Shown here: piece after piece, positions 22,009 to 31,052 of the stretch | Layout: every line of letters starts with the position of its first letter | Numbering within the stretch: position 1 is the stretch's first letter | Source of the DNA: Cladopsammia gracilis | Lineage: Eukaryota > Cnidaria > Anthozoa > Scleractinia > Dendrophylliidae | DNA: 64,000 nt | Reading direction: 5' to 3' | Assembly (NCBI GenBank): GCA_022457155.1 | Contig: JAJGOT010000053.1 | Span: 2,197,000-2,260,999, forward strand | Made by a program: the position numbers and the translations under genes | Notes under the pieces: model-generated | Told to the model about the DNA's origin: nothing | Seen by the model: the letters and a program-made list of their open reading frames with translations, nothing else | Databases searched by the model: none

Positions 22009-22629
22009 CTATTTTGGTGGGGAGATTTGCACCTGAATAATTATGGTGTCGTCCACAATGTAACACCTTTCCCTTGGTTTGTTGTGCGGTACAAATGTGA
22101 GGATGCAATACCCACGGTTCTCCATTGCCACAGGCCTCGCAAAGTATTCCTTTTTCTCAGGGTCTTCAGGGTCTTCTATAAAGGACTTAACAATGTTCTT
22201 TCTGTCGTTTGCATCTTGTTGTTGGTCAATCAACGTAATCGTCACCTTTTTATGGAAAGGCCAGGGTAATATGTCATCGTGTTTACCTTTCATTGTATTT
22301 ATTGCTACCGAGAGGTGAGTGTTTTTTCCAATGCCGAAACCATTTGGATACAAACGCAATCTACATTTATACCCATATCTGTAAAATGGTTCACTAAATA
22401 TTACAGTTTTTTCTCCATTTTTGGCTTTTCTCAAGGCTTCACTGAAGCCACTGATCTTCCACTTAAAAAGGTTTTGTTCTTCCGAACATTGCATAATTTT
22501 TTCAAGAACATTGACCTTCTCCTCAAGTTTTCTTGTGGTCTCTTGTGTGTAGCTCAACTTCACACAAGCCAAGTCAAGATGAAATCTGGTGGTCGTTTCA
22601 AGATGTGATTCAACCTCTCTTCGCTGAAT
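22009..22629 (-). CDS. TRAF-like gene B, last exon: coiled coil + MATH domain
   Basis: A 621-nt terminal exon: acceptor TTTTAG|ATTCAG at 22629, TAG stop at 22009. It encodes about 206 residues: a Leu/Glu coil, then a MATH/TRAF-C domain with Trp-Lys-Ile-x-Gly-Phe, Gly-Tyr-Lys-Cys-Arg-Leu-Arg-Leu, Pro-Asn-Gly-Phe, Leu-Pro-Trp-Pro-Phe-His-Lys and a final Tyr-Ile-Val-Asp-Asp-Thr. Phase 0 start. It is the 3' end of gene B, whose other exons lie beyond the inserted Polinton. Confidence 0.9.
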   Translation of the reverse strand: MQRREVESHLETTTRFHLDLACVKLSYTQETTRKLEEKVNVLEKIMQCSEEQNLFKWKISGFSEALRKAKNGEKTVIFSEPFYRYGYKCRLRLYPNGFGIGKNTHLSVAINTMKGKHDDILPWPFHKKVTITLIDQQQDANDRKNIVKSFIEDPEDPEKKEYFARPVAMENRGYCILTFVPHNKPRERCYIVDDTIIIQVQISPPK

Positions 22630-24023
22630 CTAAAAAAAAAATCATTGATTATAATTATGATAAGCAACACTGTAGCGCTCAGCTATGCAGTAAATGAATT
22701 TGTCAGATTCAACTGGCAAACACATGACATACAATCAGTCACTACTTTGTTGCTGTTTAACACCAGTTGGTAACAAAAACTTACGCTGCATTTGGTTTCT
22801 TGTCAACGCATCACAAAGGGCTTTTTTCAACAATCTTTTTAAACCAAATGTAAAGAATTTTTCTAATTTTAAGTGCCATATTTTATTTTTCAAAAAATCG
22901 TTGACGTCAGAGTTAGTAAAATCACATAAGTATGTAGTTTTCTTTGTGACAATTGCTGCTCTTTGTCGCATGCATTGTTTTGTCCTGGCTCTTTCGCCAG
23001 ACAGGCCTATTCAGCCTGGGCTATTTTTGAGTTCCTTAGAACTCAAGAACATTAAGGCTATGAAGGTACATAGTACGTCCAAAACTGTCTCCTTTGCGGT
23101 CCGCGCAATGGAACGATAACGTCATATGACGTAGTTATTAGGAAATTAGTTATACGGCCGCCTTCTTGGATGAGGCGGTTCGCACCTCTCGGAGCGCCTC
23201 ACAATATTGGCTGAGAAAACAATAGAACAAACAACAGAACAATGGACCCTAGTCCTGAAAACAATACATGTGCGTGATAACCAGGTCCAATTAAATTAGA
23301 GGTTCTGAAGAGGTACGTGGCTACTGTCTTGGATCCGCCATCTTGGATTTTTGAATTTTTTTAAAACCTCTTAAAACCAGCCAAATTAACTCAAAATTAA
23401 TCAAAACCAATAAATAAATACGAAATTACGTAAAAATATAAAAGTTGTACCAATAAACATTATTTTTCTTCATTTTTTTTTCATTTTCCTTCATTTTTCT
23501 TCATAACTTCTTTAATACATATTAAAGAAGTTATGAATGTTGAAAGTTAGCGCGGGCAGGCTGAATAGGGTTTAGAAAAGGCCTATACGGAAATCTTTCC
23601 CTTTGCGATTCCAATAAAAACACTCCACCACTGAGCTACAAGGTCAGATGGGAACTTGGTCAATTGTGAGTTCTATTATACTCGTGAAGTGATGAATACG
23701 ACAATGTTTATATCAACTGGTAAATTCATATGAAAGTGTGAGATCAATGGAATGAAAGATCCGTTTCACAATTGAAACATGAAATAATTTTCTGTGAAAA
23801 CACTTTTCCGACAGACAAAACGTTTAGAATCATGTTATTAGATAAATAGAAAGCTTAATAATAATATTTAATATGACCTTTATTTATACACGATGTAAAG
23901 TTAGAGGATTATACAGCATGTGGGGTCAATTAATTAAAGAACAATATAAGAAAAATGCTATGTAAGTATAAAGATGCAATGTACTGAATAAAACTTCTTA
24001 TCCCTTAGTTAATTTAGTATTAC
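22630..24023. other. intron of gene B
   Basis: Nothing with coding support. A TTTAATACATATTAAAGAAGTTATGAA palindrome-like segment occurs near 23510-23535. Confidence 0.5.
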
Positions 24024-24101
24024 CTTCGTTGTGCAGCCCATCTGAGCAAACGGGCAAAAAACTATGGTCAGCGGACAATCCTTTTCAGTGTGGGTTGAAA
24101 T
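24024..24101 (-). CDS. TRAF-like gene B, zinc-finger exon
   Basis: A 78-nt exon with acceptor TTTCAG|ATTTCA and donor AAG|GTAATA on the minus strand. It encodes Asp-Cys-Pro-Leu-Thr-x3-Cys-Pro-Phe-x4-Gly-Cys, a TRAF zinc-finger segment. Phase 0 on both sides. The intron upstream of it (24102-48653) hosts the Polinton. Confidence 0.82.
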
Positions 24102-24277
24102 CTGAAAAAGACATTAAAGTCGACCGTCTTAAATAAATATATAAAAATATATATATAAACGTGTCAGTTATGTCTAGCTGATCGTAAAAGAAGACGGTTA
24201 AAAAATAAAAAGAGCCTTAGTGGCAGTGAAAAATTAAATATTTTAATACTTCAACGTCTTCTTATATAAGAAATAAG

Positions 24278-24507
24278 GAATGTTCATCATGTCACGAGCG
24301 TGGAACAAAGAAAAAATAATTTGAGTAGCGTAGCTCAGAGGTGAGAACATGCATCCGACCGGTGTACGGAATCATCCGATCGGTGTACGGTTTCATCCGC
24401 GACCGGTGTACGGAATCATCCGACCGGTGCGCGGAAGGTCACAGGTTCAATTCCTGTCGGAGACTAAGAATGTTCCTTTGTGCCACGCTCGTCACATGAT
24501 GAACATT
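24278..24507 (+). mobile_element. tRNA-like SINE within inverted flanks, expanded anticodon arm
   Basis: ATGTTCATCATGTCACGAGCG on the left is inverted on the right (CGCTCGTCACATGATGAACAT). Between them is a tRNA-like core: A-box-like GCGTAGCTCAGAGGTGAGA and B-box-like GGTTCAATTCCTG. Where an anticodon arm should be, three to four copies of a roughly 25-bp CATCCGACCGGTGTACGGAAT unit are inserted, so it cannot be a functional tRNA. Confidence 0.65.
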
Positions 24508-24759
24508 ACATCTTTCTCATTTCATTACTGATCATTTAACATCTTTCTTTTTTTATCATCTTTTTATTTATATAGCTTTAAAATCTTGAATTTTCAACAA
24601 ACTACGTTCATTTCGCCATGTTTGGCAAACATTCGTTCAATCATTAGGTCTCAACCTACGCCTTTTGTCTACTATGTCTTACCTACAAAGAAACATGTTA
24701 CACTGATAGTTTTAAATTGAAAGATTAATTTTATAAGGAACAAGACGCTCCAAGTAACC

Positions 24760-25160
24760 TATATTCATGCACATACGTAAGAAGTTTTACGCAACTTCTA
24801 CAAAACAACTTCTACGGCCTCAAGTTCTATACTATAAATAAAAACAACGTTTTGTTCTCACAAAAAGACTTCCACAGCAGTTTGCCCAATATAAAACGGA
24901 TGTTATGCGCATGCGTAACAAACATTCATCGTATATTTTAAAAAGAAGCTATATATCTGAAAGCAAACAAGATAAGAAAATGTCCGACATGGAGAAGAGT
25001 TACTCCTTTCATTCAATTATCGTTCTTGTTACTATTGAACGTTTTATAAATGAAGGCTGTACCACAAGGAAATCAATGATTCTGCTTTGTGTTATATACC
25101 TAACGTGAACATTAGCAATGTAACGACGGTTGAAGGAGACCGTGTCACGACACTTCAGTT
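24760..25160. repeat. host repeat copy resembling an empty insertion site
   Basis: Contains GAGAAGAGTTACTCCTTTCAT, then TTTATAAATGAAGGCTGTAC, CTAACGTGAACATTAGCAATG in one piece. The same order is found split on either side of the Polinton (25375-25429 and 44746-44850). It is therefore a nearby paralogue of the target site without the insertion. Confidence 0.75.
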
Positions 25161-25274
25161 AGTTCAGTAGCGCTGTTTTGCTAACGTTGTTTAGAACCGG
25201 AAGTGCACAATCGTGATTCAAAAAATATTGATAAAAAATATACGTGCAAAACTTTGCATGCACTAACTTGTGAC

Positions 25275-25429
25275 ACAAATAATAACAAGAGGCTCCAAGT
25301 AGCCTATGCTCATGCGCATGCGTAATAAAGTTTTATGGTATATTTTAAACAAGATAAGAAGATACCCGATATGGAGAAGAGTTACTCCTTACATTCAGTC
25401 ATCGTTCCTGCAAACCACGCTGTTGCTAT
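25275..25429. repeat. left half of the interrupted host repeat, with TSD
   Basis: Carries CAAGATAAGAAGATACCCGA and GAGAAGAGTTACTCCTTACA, ending with TGCTAT at 25424-25429, which is repeated at 44746-44751 right after the element. A 6-bp duplication is what Polinton integrases generate. Confidence 0.85.
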
Positions 25430-25611
25430 AGTAGTTATTAAAACCAGTAGTGTAGCCCACCCTGAAAGTACTAAATCCCCACATTTTTCCGAAAACCCCC
25501 GTCATTCAATTTTTAGTATCGAGTATTTTCAAACCCTGATTAAAACTGTGATATTGATTTCTATGATTTAAATTGATTTTCATTTTAGAAAAATTTTTTT
25601 AAAACGGAAAT

Positions 25612-25652
25612 AAACAACTCTTACACATGAAAACATTTTGTAAGAGTTGTTT
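25612..25652. repeat. hairpin in left TIR
   Basis: AAACAACTCTTACA and TGTAAGAGTTGTTT form a 14-bp stem around a short loop. The same hairpin occurs in the right TIR near 44522-44562. Confidence 0.85.
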
Positions 25653-26040
25653 CTACTTAACTAAGTTAAAAAAATTCTAAGAATTAAATAACTTAAATAA
25701 CTTAAATAAATTCGTGAAATGTAATATTTGTTTGAAATGACTGAACTGTAAAAAAATTATGACCTCGCTCGCTCGCCTTCGGCTCGCTCGCTCGGGGGGT
25801 TTTCGGAAAAATGTGGGGATTTAGTAATATCAGGATCAGCTACACTACTGGTTTTAATAACTACTTGTTTCGTTGTTTCGTTGTTTAGATATAAGGTTTT
25901 TTAGTATTTGGTCAGTGAATTTTATTGACAGTGATTAACAAAGTCTTGAAATACAAACACTTGCAGTTTGTTTTGACTATGGTTAAATATTTAATGATTT
26001 TACACATGATAAAGTTTGTTAGTAAAGTTTATCGTAAAAG

Positions 26041-26131
26041 TAAAGTTTGTTAGTAAAGTTTGTTAGTAAAGTTTGTTAGTAAAGTTTGTTAGTAAAGTTT
26101 GTTAGTAAAGTTTGTTAGTAAAGTTTGTTAG
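26041..26131. repeat. 13-bp tandem repeat, 7 copies
   Basis: Seven exact copies of TAAAGTTTGTTAG; the right TIR has nine (44017-44133). Confidence 0.95.
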
Positions 26132-26160
26132 ACAAAAAAAATTATAACAAAAAAAAACGA

Positions 26161-26229
26161 CTAACGCGTTAGCCGAAAAAAATTATAACAAAAAAAAATG
26201 ATAAAAAAAAATAACGACTAACGCGTTAG
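26161..26229. promoter_or_regulatory. paired CTAACGCGTTAG palindromes, left TIR
   Basis: Perfect 12-bp palindromes at 26161-26172 and 26218-26229, separated by A-rich DNA, at the inner edge of the TIR. Both are mirrored at 43919-43930 and 43976-43987. Duplicate symmetric sites beside the ends could bind a dimeric protein involved in replication, integration or transcription; this role is inference. Confidence 0.55.
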
Positions 26230-26373
26230 CTGAAAAAAAATTATATAAATACAATTTATGCTTGGTTTAACACCTGCTTTGTTTTAGAAAGGATGTAATT
26301 TAATTAACAGCAAGAAACAAAAAACAAGCCTGGATTTAATTAATTTTTGTCTGTAGGGAGTGTAAATATTTTT

Positions 26374-26390
26374 GAAATTACGTTGTAGCG
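26374..26390 (+). promoter_or_regulatory. putative early-type upstream motif of PolB
   Basis: GAAATTACGTTGTAGCG lies 55 bp before the PolB ATG. The same motif with one change lies about 50 bp before the gene at 31053, and both are followed by ATTTAAAAAAAA and a TATA-like segment. Not found before virion genes. Confidence 0.5.
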
Positions 26391-26444
26391 AAAATAAATA
26401 AAATTGAAATTTAAAAAAAAATAATATTTACATATTATAAAAGG

Positions 26445-29400
26445 ATGCCTTCAAAGGATTTAACTAATCTTTCAATCGAAGAATTAAAGAATATAAAAAG
26501 AGATAAACAAACTAAATTGAAAACAGAGTATTCTGAATATAAAACTCAAGAGAAAGAAAAATTGATTGATGAAATTATGGAAATAGAAAAATATAGAAAA
26601 GATATTAAAAATGCCAAATCAAAATTAAGAAAGAAAATTAAACCTAAACAAAAGCCAAAGAAAATGAAACCTAAACAAAAACCAAAGAAAATTAAAACAT
26701 TTGATGATTATTTTTTTGAATGTATAAAGAATAAAAAAATCCCAGAAGATACTCCAAAATATTTAAGAAAAGCTATTGAAAAAGCAGTGAGAGAATATCA
26801 AATTGGAATTAAACTTGAAAAATCTGCTCTTGATAATTTTACTGAGAAGTATGTTATTGAAGGAAAACCAAACATCTTTCCTAATGATTATTTAAAAGAA
26901 AAAGTCTCACAGTTAAAAGATTTTCTTAGAAATCATAGAAATATTAAAGTTAGATTTATATTAGTTTGTTTAATGGAAAGAGTGGAGTTTGAAAAAGATA
27001 AAATTAGACCTATATATATTAGAGATAAAGCTTATTTTAATTCTGAAACACATAATAATCTTGAAAGTACAGATGTTAAAGAGATTTTGTTTAAAATAAT
27101 TAAAGAAATTCTTAATAAAGTTTTAATTTATCAAAGAAATGGTTCAGGTTGGTATTTTAAAGAGGTTTTATCATTAGAAATTCATACTATAGATTACAAA
27201 CCTTTGAAAGGATCAACATATATTAAACTTCCTGATTTTATTTCAAAAAAGAAAGCGATAATTAACTTAGAAAATAGAAAAGATAACAAATGTTTCATGT
27301 GGTGTATTTTAAGACACCTACATCAACCTAAATATAGACATCCTCAAAGGATATCAGATTTAAAACAATATGAAAATGATCTTAATTTTAAAGGTATAGA
27401 TTTTCCAGTAAAATTAACAGATATTAAAAAGTTTGAAAAACAAAATCCGAATCTTCCAGGAATAAATGTATTTTCAATTAATGAAAACAATAAATTTTAT
27501 CCTTTAAGAATGAATGATAAAGATTGTAATAATTCAATAGATTTATTTCTTTATGAAGACTCTGGAAAATCACATTATACACTTATTAAAAATTTTTCAA
27601 GATTTATTAATTCACAAGTTAGTAAAAGTAATTATAAAAAATATTATTGTAAAAAATGTTTATCTTATTTTACAAAAGAGGAATTATTAGATAAACATAT
27701 TAGCTATTGTTCTAATAATGAAACATTTGCAGTAAAAATGCCTACTAAAAACTCATTTCTATTCTTTAAAAATTATAATAAAAAATTACCTTTACCATTT
27801 GTAGCTTATGCTGATTTTGAATGTTTCACAAAACCAATGGAAAACTGTGAACCAGATCCAAATAATTCTTTCACAATGGAATATCAAAAACATGAGCCTT
27901 GTGGATTTTGTCTTTATATTAAACCATTACATAATATTGATATTCAAATAGAACCAAATCCATTAATTTACACAAAGAAAACAGAAGATGAAGATATTTC
28001 TAAAATATTTGTGAAAAAGTTAGAATCAATTACTAAATCGTTGTATAAAAATTTTTACACCTCCCCAAAGAAAATGATATTTACAAATTCTAATAGACAA
28101 GATTTTATTAATTCATCTGTTTGCCATATTTGTGAACAACCATTTCAAAAAGAAGACCGAAAAGTTAGAGATCATTGTCATTTCTCTGGTGAATATAGAG
28201 GAACTGCTCATAGTAGTTGTAATCTTAATTGTAGAAAACCTTTAATACTTCCAGTAGTATTTCACAATCTTCAAGGATATGATTCTCATCTTTTTATAAA
28301 ACAATTATCAAGATTAAAAGGAGATTTATCTTGTATTCCATCAACGGAAGAGAAATATATATCATTTTCAAAGAAAATTAAAGTTGATGAATACAAATCG
28401 AAAAAGACAAATGAAATAGTGTCATTAAATTTTGAAATTCGTTTTATTGATTCATTTAAATTTATGCAAACTTCTTTAGCAAATCTTGTTAAAAATTTAC
28501 AACCAAATGATTTTCACTCAACAAAAAAAGTATATAATAATATTGAATTATTAATAAGAAAAGGAGTATATCCTTATGATTATGTAAATTCTTTAGAAAA
28601 ATTTAAAGAAACACAATTACCTCCAAAAGAAGAATTCTATTCACAATTAAATAATGAAGACATATCTGATGAGGACTACAACCATGCACAAAACGTTTGG
28701 TCTCAATTTAAATGTAAAACTATTAAAGATTATCATGATTTATATCTTAAAACAGATGTATTACTTTTAGCTGATGTCTTTGAAAACTTTCGTAAGACAT
28801 GCTTGAAATATTATAATTTAGATCCAGCTCATTATTATACATCACCTGGATTAGCTTGGGATGCTTGTCTTAAAGAAACGAAACAAAGACTTCAATTATT
28901 GCATGATTATGATATGTTAATGATGTTTGAAAAAGAAATTAGAGGTGGAATTACTCATATATCAAAAAGATATTCAGAAGCAAATAATAAATATATGAAA
29001 AATTATAATCCAAATGAAGAATCAAAATTTATTACTTATCTTGATGCTAATAATCTTTATGGTTGGTCAATGATTCAAAAACTTCCAACTCATGGTTTTA
29101 AATGGATGAAAAATCTTTCAAAAGAAAACGTAATTAAACTTTTGGAAAAGAAAATTACAAATCATGGTTATATATTTGAAGTAGATCTTGAATATCCAGA
29201 AAAATTATGGAAAGAACATAATGATTATCCACTTGCTACAGAGAAGTTAGATTTTGATTCCGTTGAGAAACTTGTTGGATCTTTTTACAATAAAAAGAAT
29301 TATGTAATACATTATAGAAATCTTAGACAATGTCTTGAATTAGGACTTAGGCTTAAAAAAGTACACAGAGGAATATCATTTTATCAATCTGAATGGATGA

Positions 29401-30245
29401 AACCTTATATAGAAAAGAATACAGAATTAAGAAAACAATCAAAAAATTCCTTTGAGAAAGACTTTTTCAAATTAATGAATAATTCAGTTTTTGGTAAAAC
29501 AATTGAAAATATTAGAAAAAGACAAAATGTAATACTTCTTGATAATGCTGAAAAAGGAAAGAAATTATCATCAAAACCTAATTTTAACCACTCAACAATA
29601 TTTGATTCTAATTTAATTGCAGTTCATATGAAAAAGACAGAAATATATTTTAATAAACCGATTTATGTGGGTCAAGCTATTCTTGATTTGTCTAAATTTC
29701 ATATGTATGATTTTCATTATAATTATATTAGAAAGAAATATGGAAATAAAGCTGAATTATTATTCACAGATACAGATTCATTAATGTATGAAATTAATAC
29801 AGATGATTTTTATCATGATATAAGAAAAGATATCAAAAAAAAGTTTGATACAAGTGATTATCCTGAAGATCATAAATCTGGAATTAAAATTGGAATTAAT
29901 AAGAAAGTAATAGGTATGTTTAAAGATGAAGCTTGTGGAAAACAAATTACTCATTTTGTTGGTCTAAGACCTAAGCTTTATTCTTTTAAAGTTGAAGACA
30001 TCGAAGATAACCTAGTAAAGAAATGTAAAGGAATTAAGAAGAATGTTATTAAAAGGGAAATAACATTTGAAGATTACAAGAAATGTTTATTCTCAGAAAA
30101 AGAAGAAATGAGAACAATGAATATAATCAGAAGTAAAGATCATCAAATTTACTCGATGAAAATGAATAAAGTAGCATTATCTGCAAATGATGATAAAAGA
30201 CTGATTTGTAAAAATAAAATTAATACTTTAGCTTTGAGAAAATAA
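26445..30245 (+). CDS. polB: protein-primed DNA polymerase B (Polinton type)
   Basis: 1266 residues. It replicates the linear element genome by protein priming (family knowledge). Visible in order: basic Lys-rich N-terminus (1-95); a papain/OTU-like region with Asn-Lys-Cys-Phe at about 281-284 and Ser-His-Tyr-Thr-Leu at 376-380; C2H2 finger (402-422); exonuclease motif I Asp457-Phe-Glu459; an embedded Cys-x2-Cys...Asp-His-Cys-His zinc segment (560-597) like endonuclease VII; Exo II Asn-Leu-Gln-Gly-Tyr-Asp (608-613); Exo III Tyr-x3-Tyr-Leu-Lys-Thr-Asp (763-771); Pol A Leu-Asp-Ala-Asn-Asn-Leu-Tyr-Gly (866-873); Pol B Asn-Asn-Ser-Val-Phe-Gly-Lys-Thr (about 1012-1019); Pol C Asp-Thr-Asp-Ser (1109-1112). 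All key residues are present, so the ORF appears intact. The ATG follows a TATTATAAAAGG segment. Confidence 0.97.
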   Translation: MPSKDLTNLSIEELKNIKRDKQTKLKTEYSEYKTQEKEKLIDEIMEIEKYRKDIKNAKSKLRKKIKPKQKPKKMKPKQKPKKIKTFDDYFFECIKNKKIPEDTPKYLRKAIEKAVREYQIGIKLEKSALDNFTEKYVIEGKPNIFPNDYLKEKVSQLKDFLRNHRNIKVRFILVCLMERVEFEKDKIRPIYIRDKAYFNSETHNNLESTDVKEILFKIIKEILNKVLIYQRNGSGWYFKEVLSLEIHTIDYKPLKGSTYIKLPDFISKKKAIINLENRKDNKCFMWCILRHLHQPKYRHPQRISDLKQYENDLNFKGIDFPVKLTDIKKFEKQNPNLPGINVFSINENNKFYPLRMNDKDCNNSIDLFLYEDSGKSHYTLIKNFSRFINSQVSKSNYKKYYCKKCLSYFTKEELLDKHISYCSNNETFAVKMPTKNSFLFFKNYNKKLPLPFVAYADFECFTKPMENCEPDPNNSFTMEYQKHEPCGFCLYIKPLHNIDIQIEPNPLIYTKKTEDEDISKIFVKKLESITKSLYKNFYTSPKKMIFTNSNRQDFINSSVCHICEQPFQKEDRKVRDHCHFSGEYRGTAHSSCNLNCRKPLILPVVFHNLQGYDSHLFIKQLSRLKGDLSCIPSTEEKYISFSKKIKVDEYKSKKTNEIVSLNFEIRFIDSFKFMQTSLANLVKNLQPNDFHSTKKVYNNIELLIRKGVYPYDYVNSLEKFKETQLPPKEEFYSQLNNEDISDEDYNHAQNVWSQFKCKTIKDYHDLYLKTDVLLLADVFENFRKTCLKYYNLDPAHYYTSPGLAWDACLKETKQRLQLLHDYDMLMMFEKEIRGGITHISKRYSEANNKYMKNYNPNEESKFITYLDANNLYGWSMIQKLPTHGFKWMKNLSKENVIKLLEKKITNHGYIFEVDLEYPEKLWKEHNDYPLATEKLDFDSVEKLVGSFYNKKNYVIHYRNLRQCLELGLRLKKVHRGISFYQSEWMKPYIEKNTELRKQSKNSFEKDFFKLMNNSVFGKTIENIRKRQNVILLDNAEKGKKLSSKPNFNHSTIFDSNLIAVHMKKTEIYFNKPIYVGQAILDLSKFHMYDFHYNYIRKKYGNKAELLFTDTDSLMYEINTDDFYHDIRKDIKKKFDTSDYPEDHKSGIKIGINKKVIGMFKDEACGKQITHFVGLRPKLYSFKVEDIEDNLVKKCKGIKKNVIKREITFEDYKKCLFSEKEEMRTMNIIRSKDHQIYSMKMNKVALSANDDKRLICKNKINTLALRK

Positions 30246-30268
30246 AAAAAATAATAATATAAAATAAA

Positions 30269-30415
30269 ATGATTAATTTCACAAAAAAAGATATTTTATT
30301 AATATATTTAAGAAGACTTTTTTTAATAGAAGATTTTGATGAAGAAATTAGATATAAAAGGTATAAGAGAGAAAGATTTTATAAAAGAGAAAATTTAAAA
30401 AATTTAAAAAAATAA
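30269..30415 (+). CDS. small basic protein, 48 aa
   Basis: A short ORF just after PolB, preceded by ATATAAAATAAAATG, the start-adjacent motif shared by most genes of the element. The product is rich in Lys, Arg and Phe with an N-terminal Leu/Ile-rich helix-like part. No domain recognised. It is probably real because of the promoter-like context and packing between two genes, but it is not proven. Confidence 0.5.
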   Translation: MINFTKKDILLIYLRRLFLIEDFDEEIRYKRYKRERFYKRENLKNLKK

Positions 30416-30425
30416 AAGATTAAAA

Positions 30426-30971
30426 ATGTATACAGAAGAAGAGATTAAATTATATTCTTCCATATTAAGATCTTATGAAAAAAGTAAAATCAAAAAAAAG
30501 AAAAAAAGAAATAAACCAATATATGAAAAATGCAAACATGAGAATAAAGAAATTATTGATTATGCTGAAGTTTGTTGTGATTGTGGTCTTCAAATTCAAA
30601 GAATATTAAATTATGATGTTAATATATCTGATTGGGAAAGATGTTGTTATAGAAAAAAATCAGTATATCAAAGAAAGTATTTTTTTAAGAAAAAGATCAA
30701 TGAAATACAAAAAACTTTTGATATAAAAAATGATATTTCTAAGATTAATGAAATACTTTATAAAATTGATAATGCAAACTTAATTAAGAAAGTAAATACA
30801 CAGTTTGAAAGAAAGAGAATCATTAATATTACTTTTATTATAAAAAAGATTTTAATTATTCTAGGTTATAGTAATGTTGATGAAATATTACCACTAAAAC
30901 TTTCAGAAGAAACAAAAGCTTTTTATGAAGAATGGTGGGAATTAGTTAAAAAAGAAATTATAATATCATAA
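30426..30971 (+). CDS. Zn-ribbon transcription factor-like protein (TFIIB/VLTF3-like)
   Basis: 181 residues. After a Lys-rich N-terminus comes a zinc ribbon, Cys-x-His ... Cys-Cys-x-Cys-Gly (about residues 37-58), then Trp-Glu-Arg-x-x-Tyr-Arg-Lys-Lys-Ser and a helical C-terminal half. This layout resembles the zinc-ribbon plus helical domain factors (TFIIB-like or pox late factor VLTF3-like) found in Polintons and large DNA viruses. If so it would direct transcription of late genes, fitting the two promoter-like motif classes in the element. Identification by eye; the exact family is uncertain. Confidence 0.55.
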   Translation: MYTEEEIKLYSSILRSYEKSKIKKKKKRNKPIYEKCKHENKEIIDYAEVCCDCGLQIQRILNYDVNISDWERCCYRKKSVYQRKYFFKKKINEIQKTFDIKNDISKINEILYKIDNANLIKKVNTQFERKRIINITFIIKKILIILGYSNVDEILPLKLSEETKAFYEEWWELVKKEIIIS

Positions 30972-30986
30972 TTTTAATTGAGTTTT

Positions 30987-31003
30987 GAAATTAAGTTGTA
31001 GCG
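30987..31003 (+). promoter_or_regulatory. second copy of the GAAATTAmGTTGTAGCG motif
   Basis: GAAATTAAGTTGTAGCG, about 50 bp before the ATG at 31053, matching the motif before PolB in sequence and spacing. Confidence 0.5.
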
Positions 31004-31052
31004 GGGAAAAAAAATTTATAATTTAAAAAAAATATATATTTATAAAAATAAA

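Larger units (their letters stand above)
25430..26244. repeat. left terminal inverted repeat
   Basis: Begins AGTAGTTATTAAAACCAGTA and extends to the second CTAACGCGTTAG palindrome and adjacent A-run. It matches 43903-44745 in reverse complement almost base for base. The main length difference is 7 versus 9 copies of a 13-bp TAAAGTTTGTTAG unit (26041-26131 here). It contains a hairpin at 25612-25652 and a second, inverted copy of its own outer end at about 25795-25865. Confidence 0.95.

Noticed and set aside
25740..25800. Perfect hairpin in CTCGCTCGCTCGCC...GGCTCGCTCGCTCGG
   Set aside because: On inspection the two halves are direct, not inverted, repeats.
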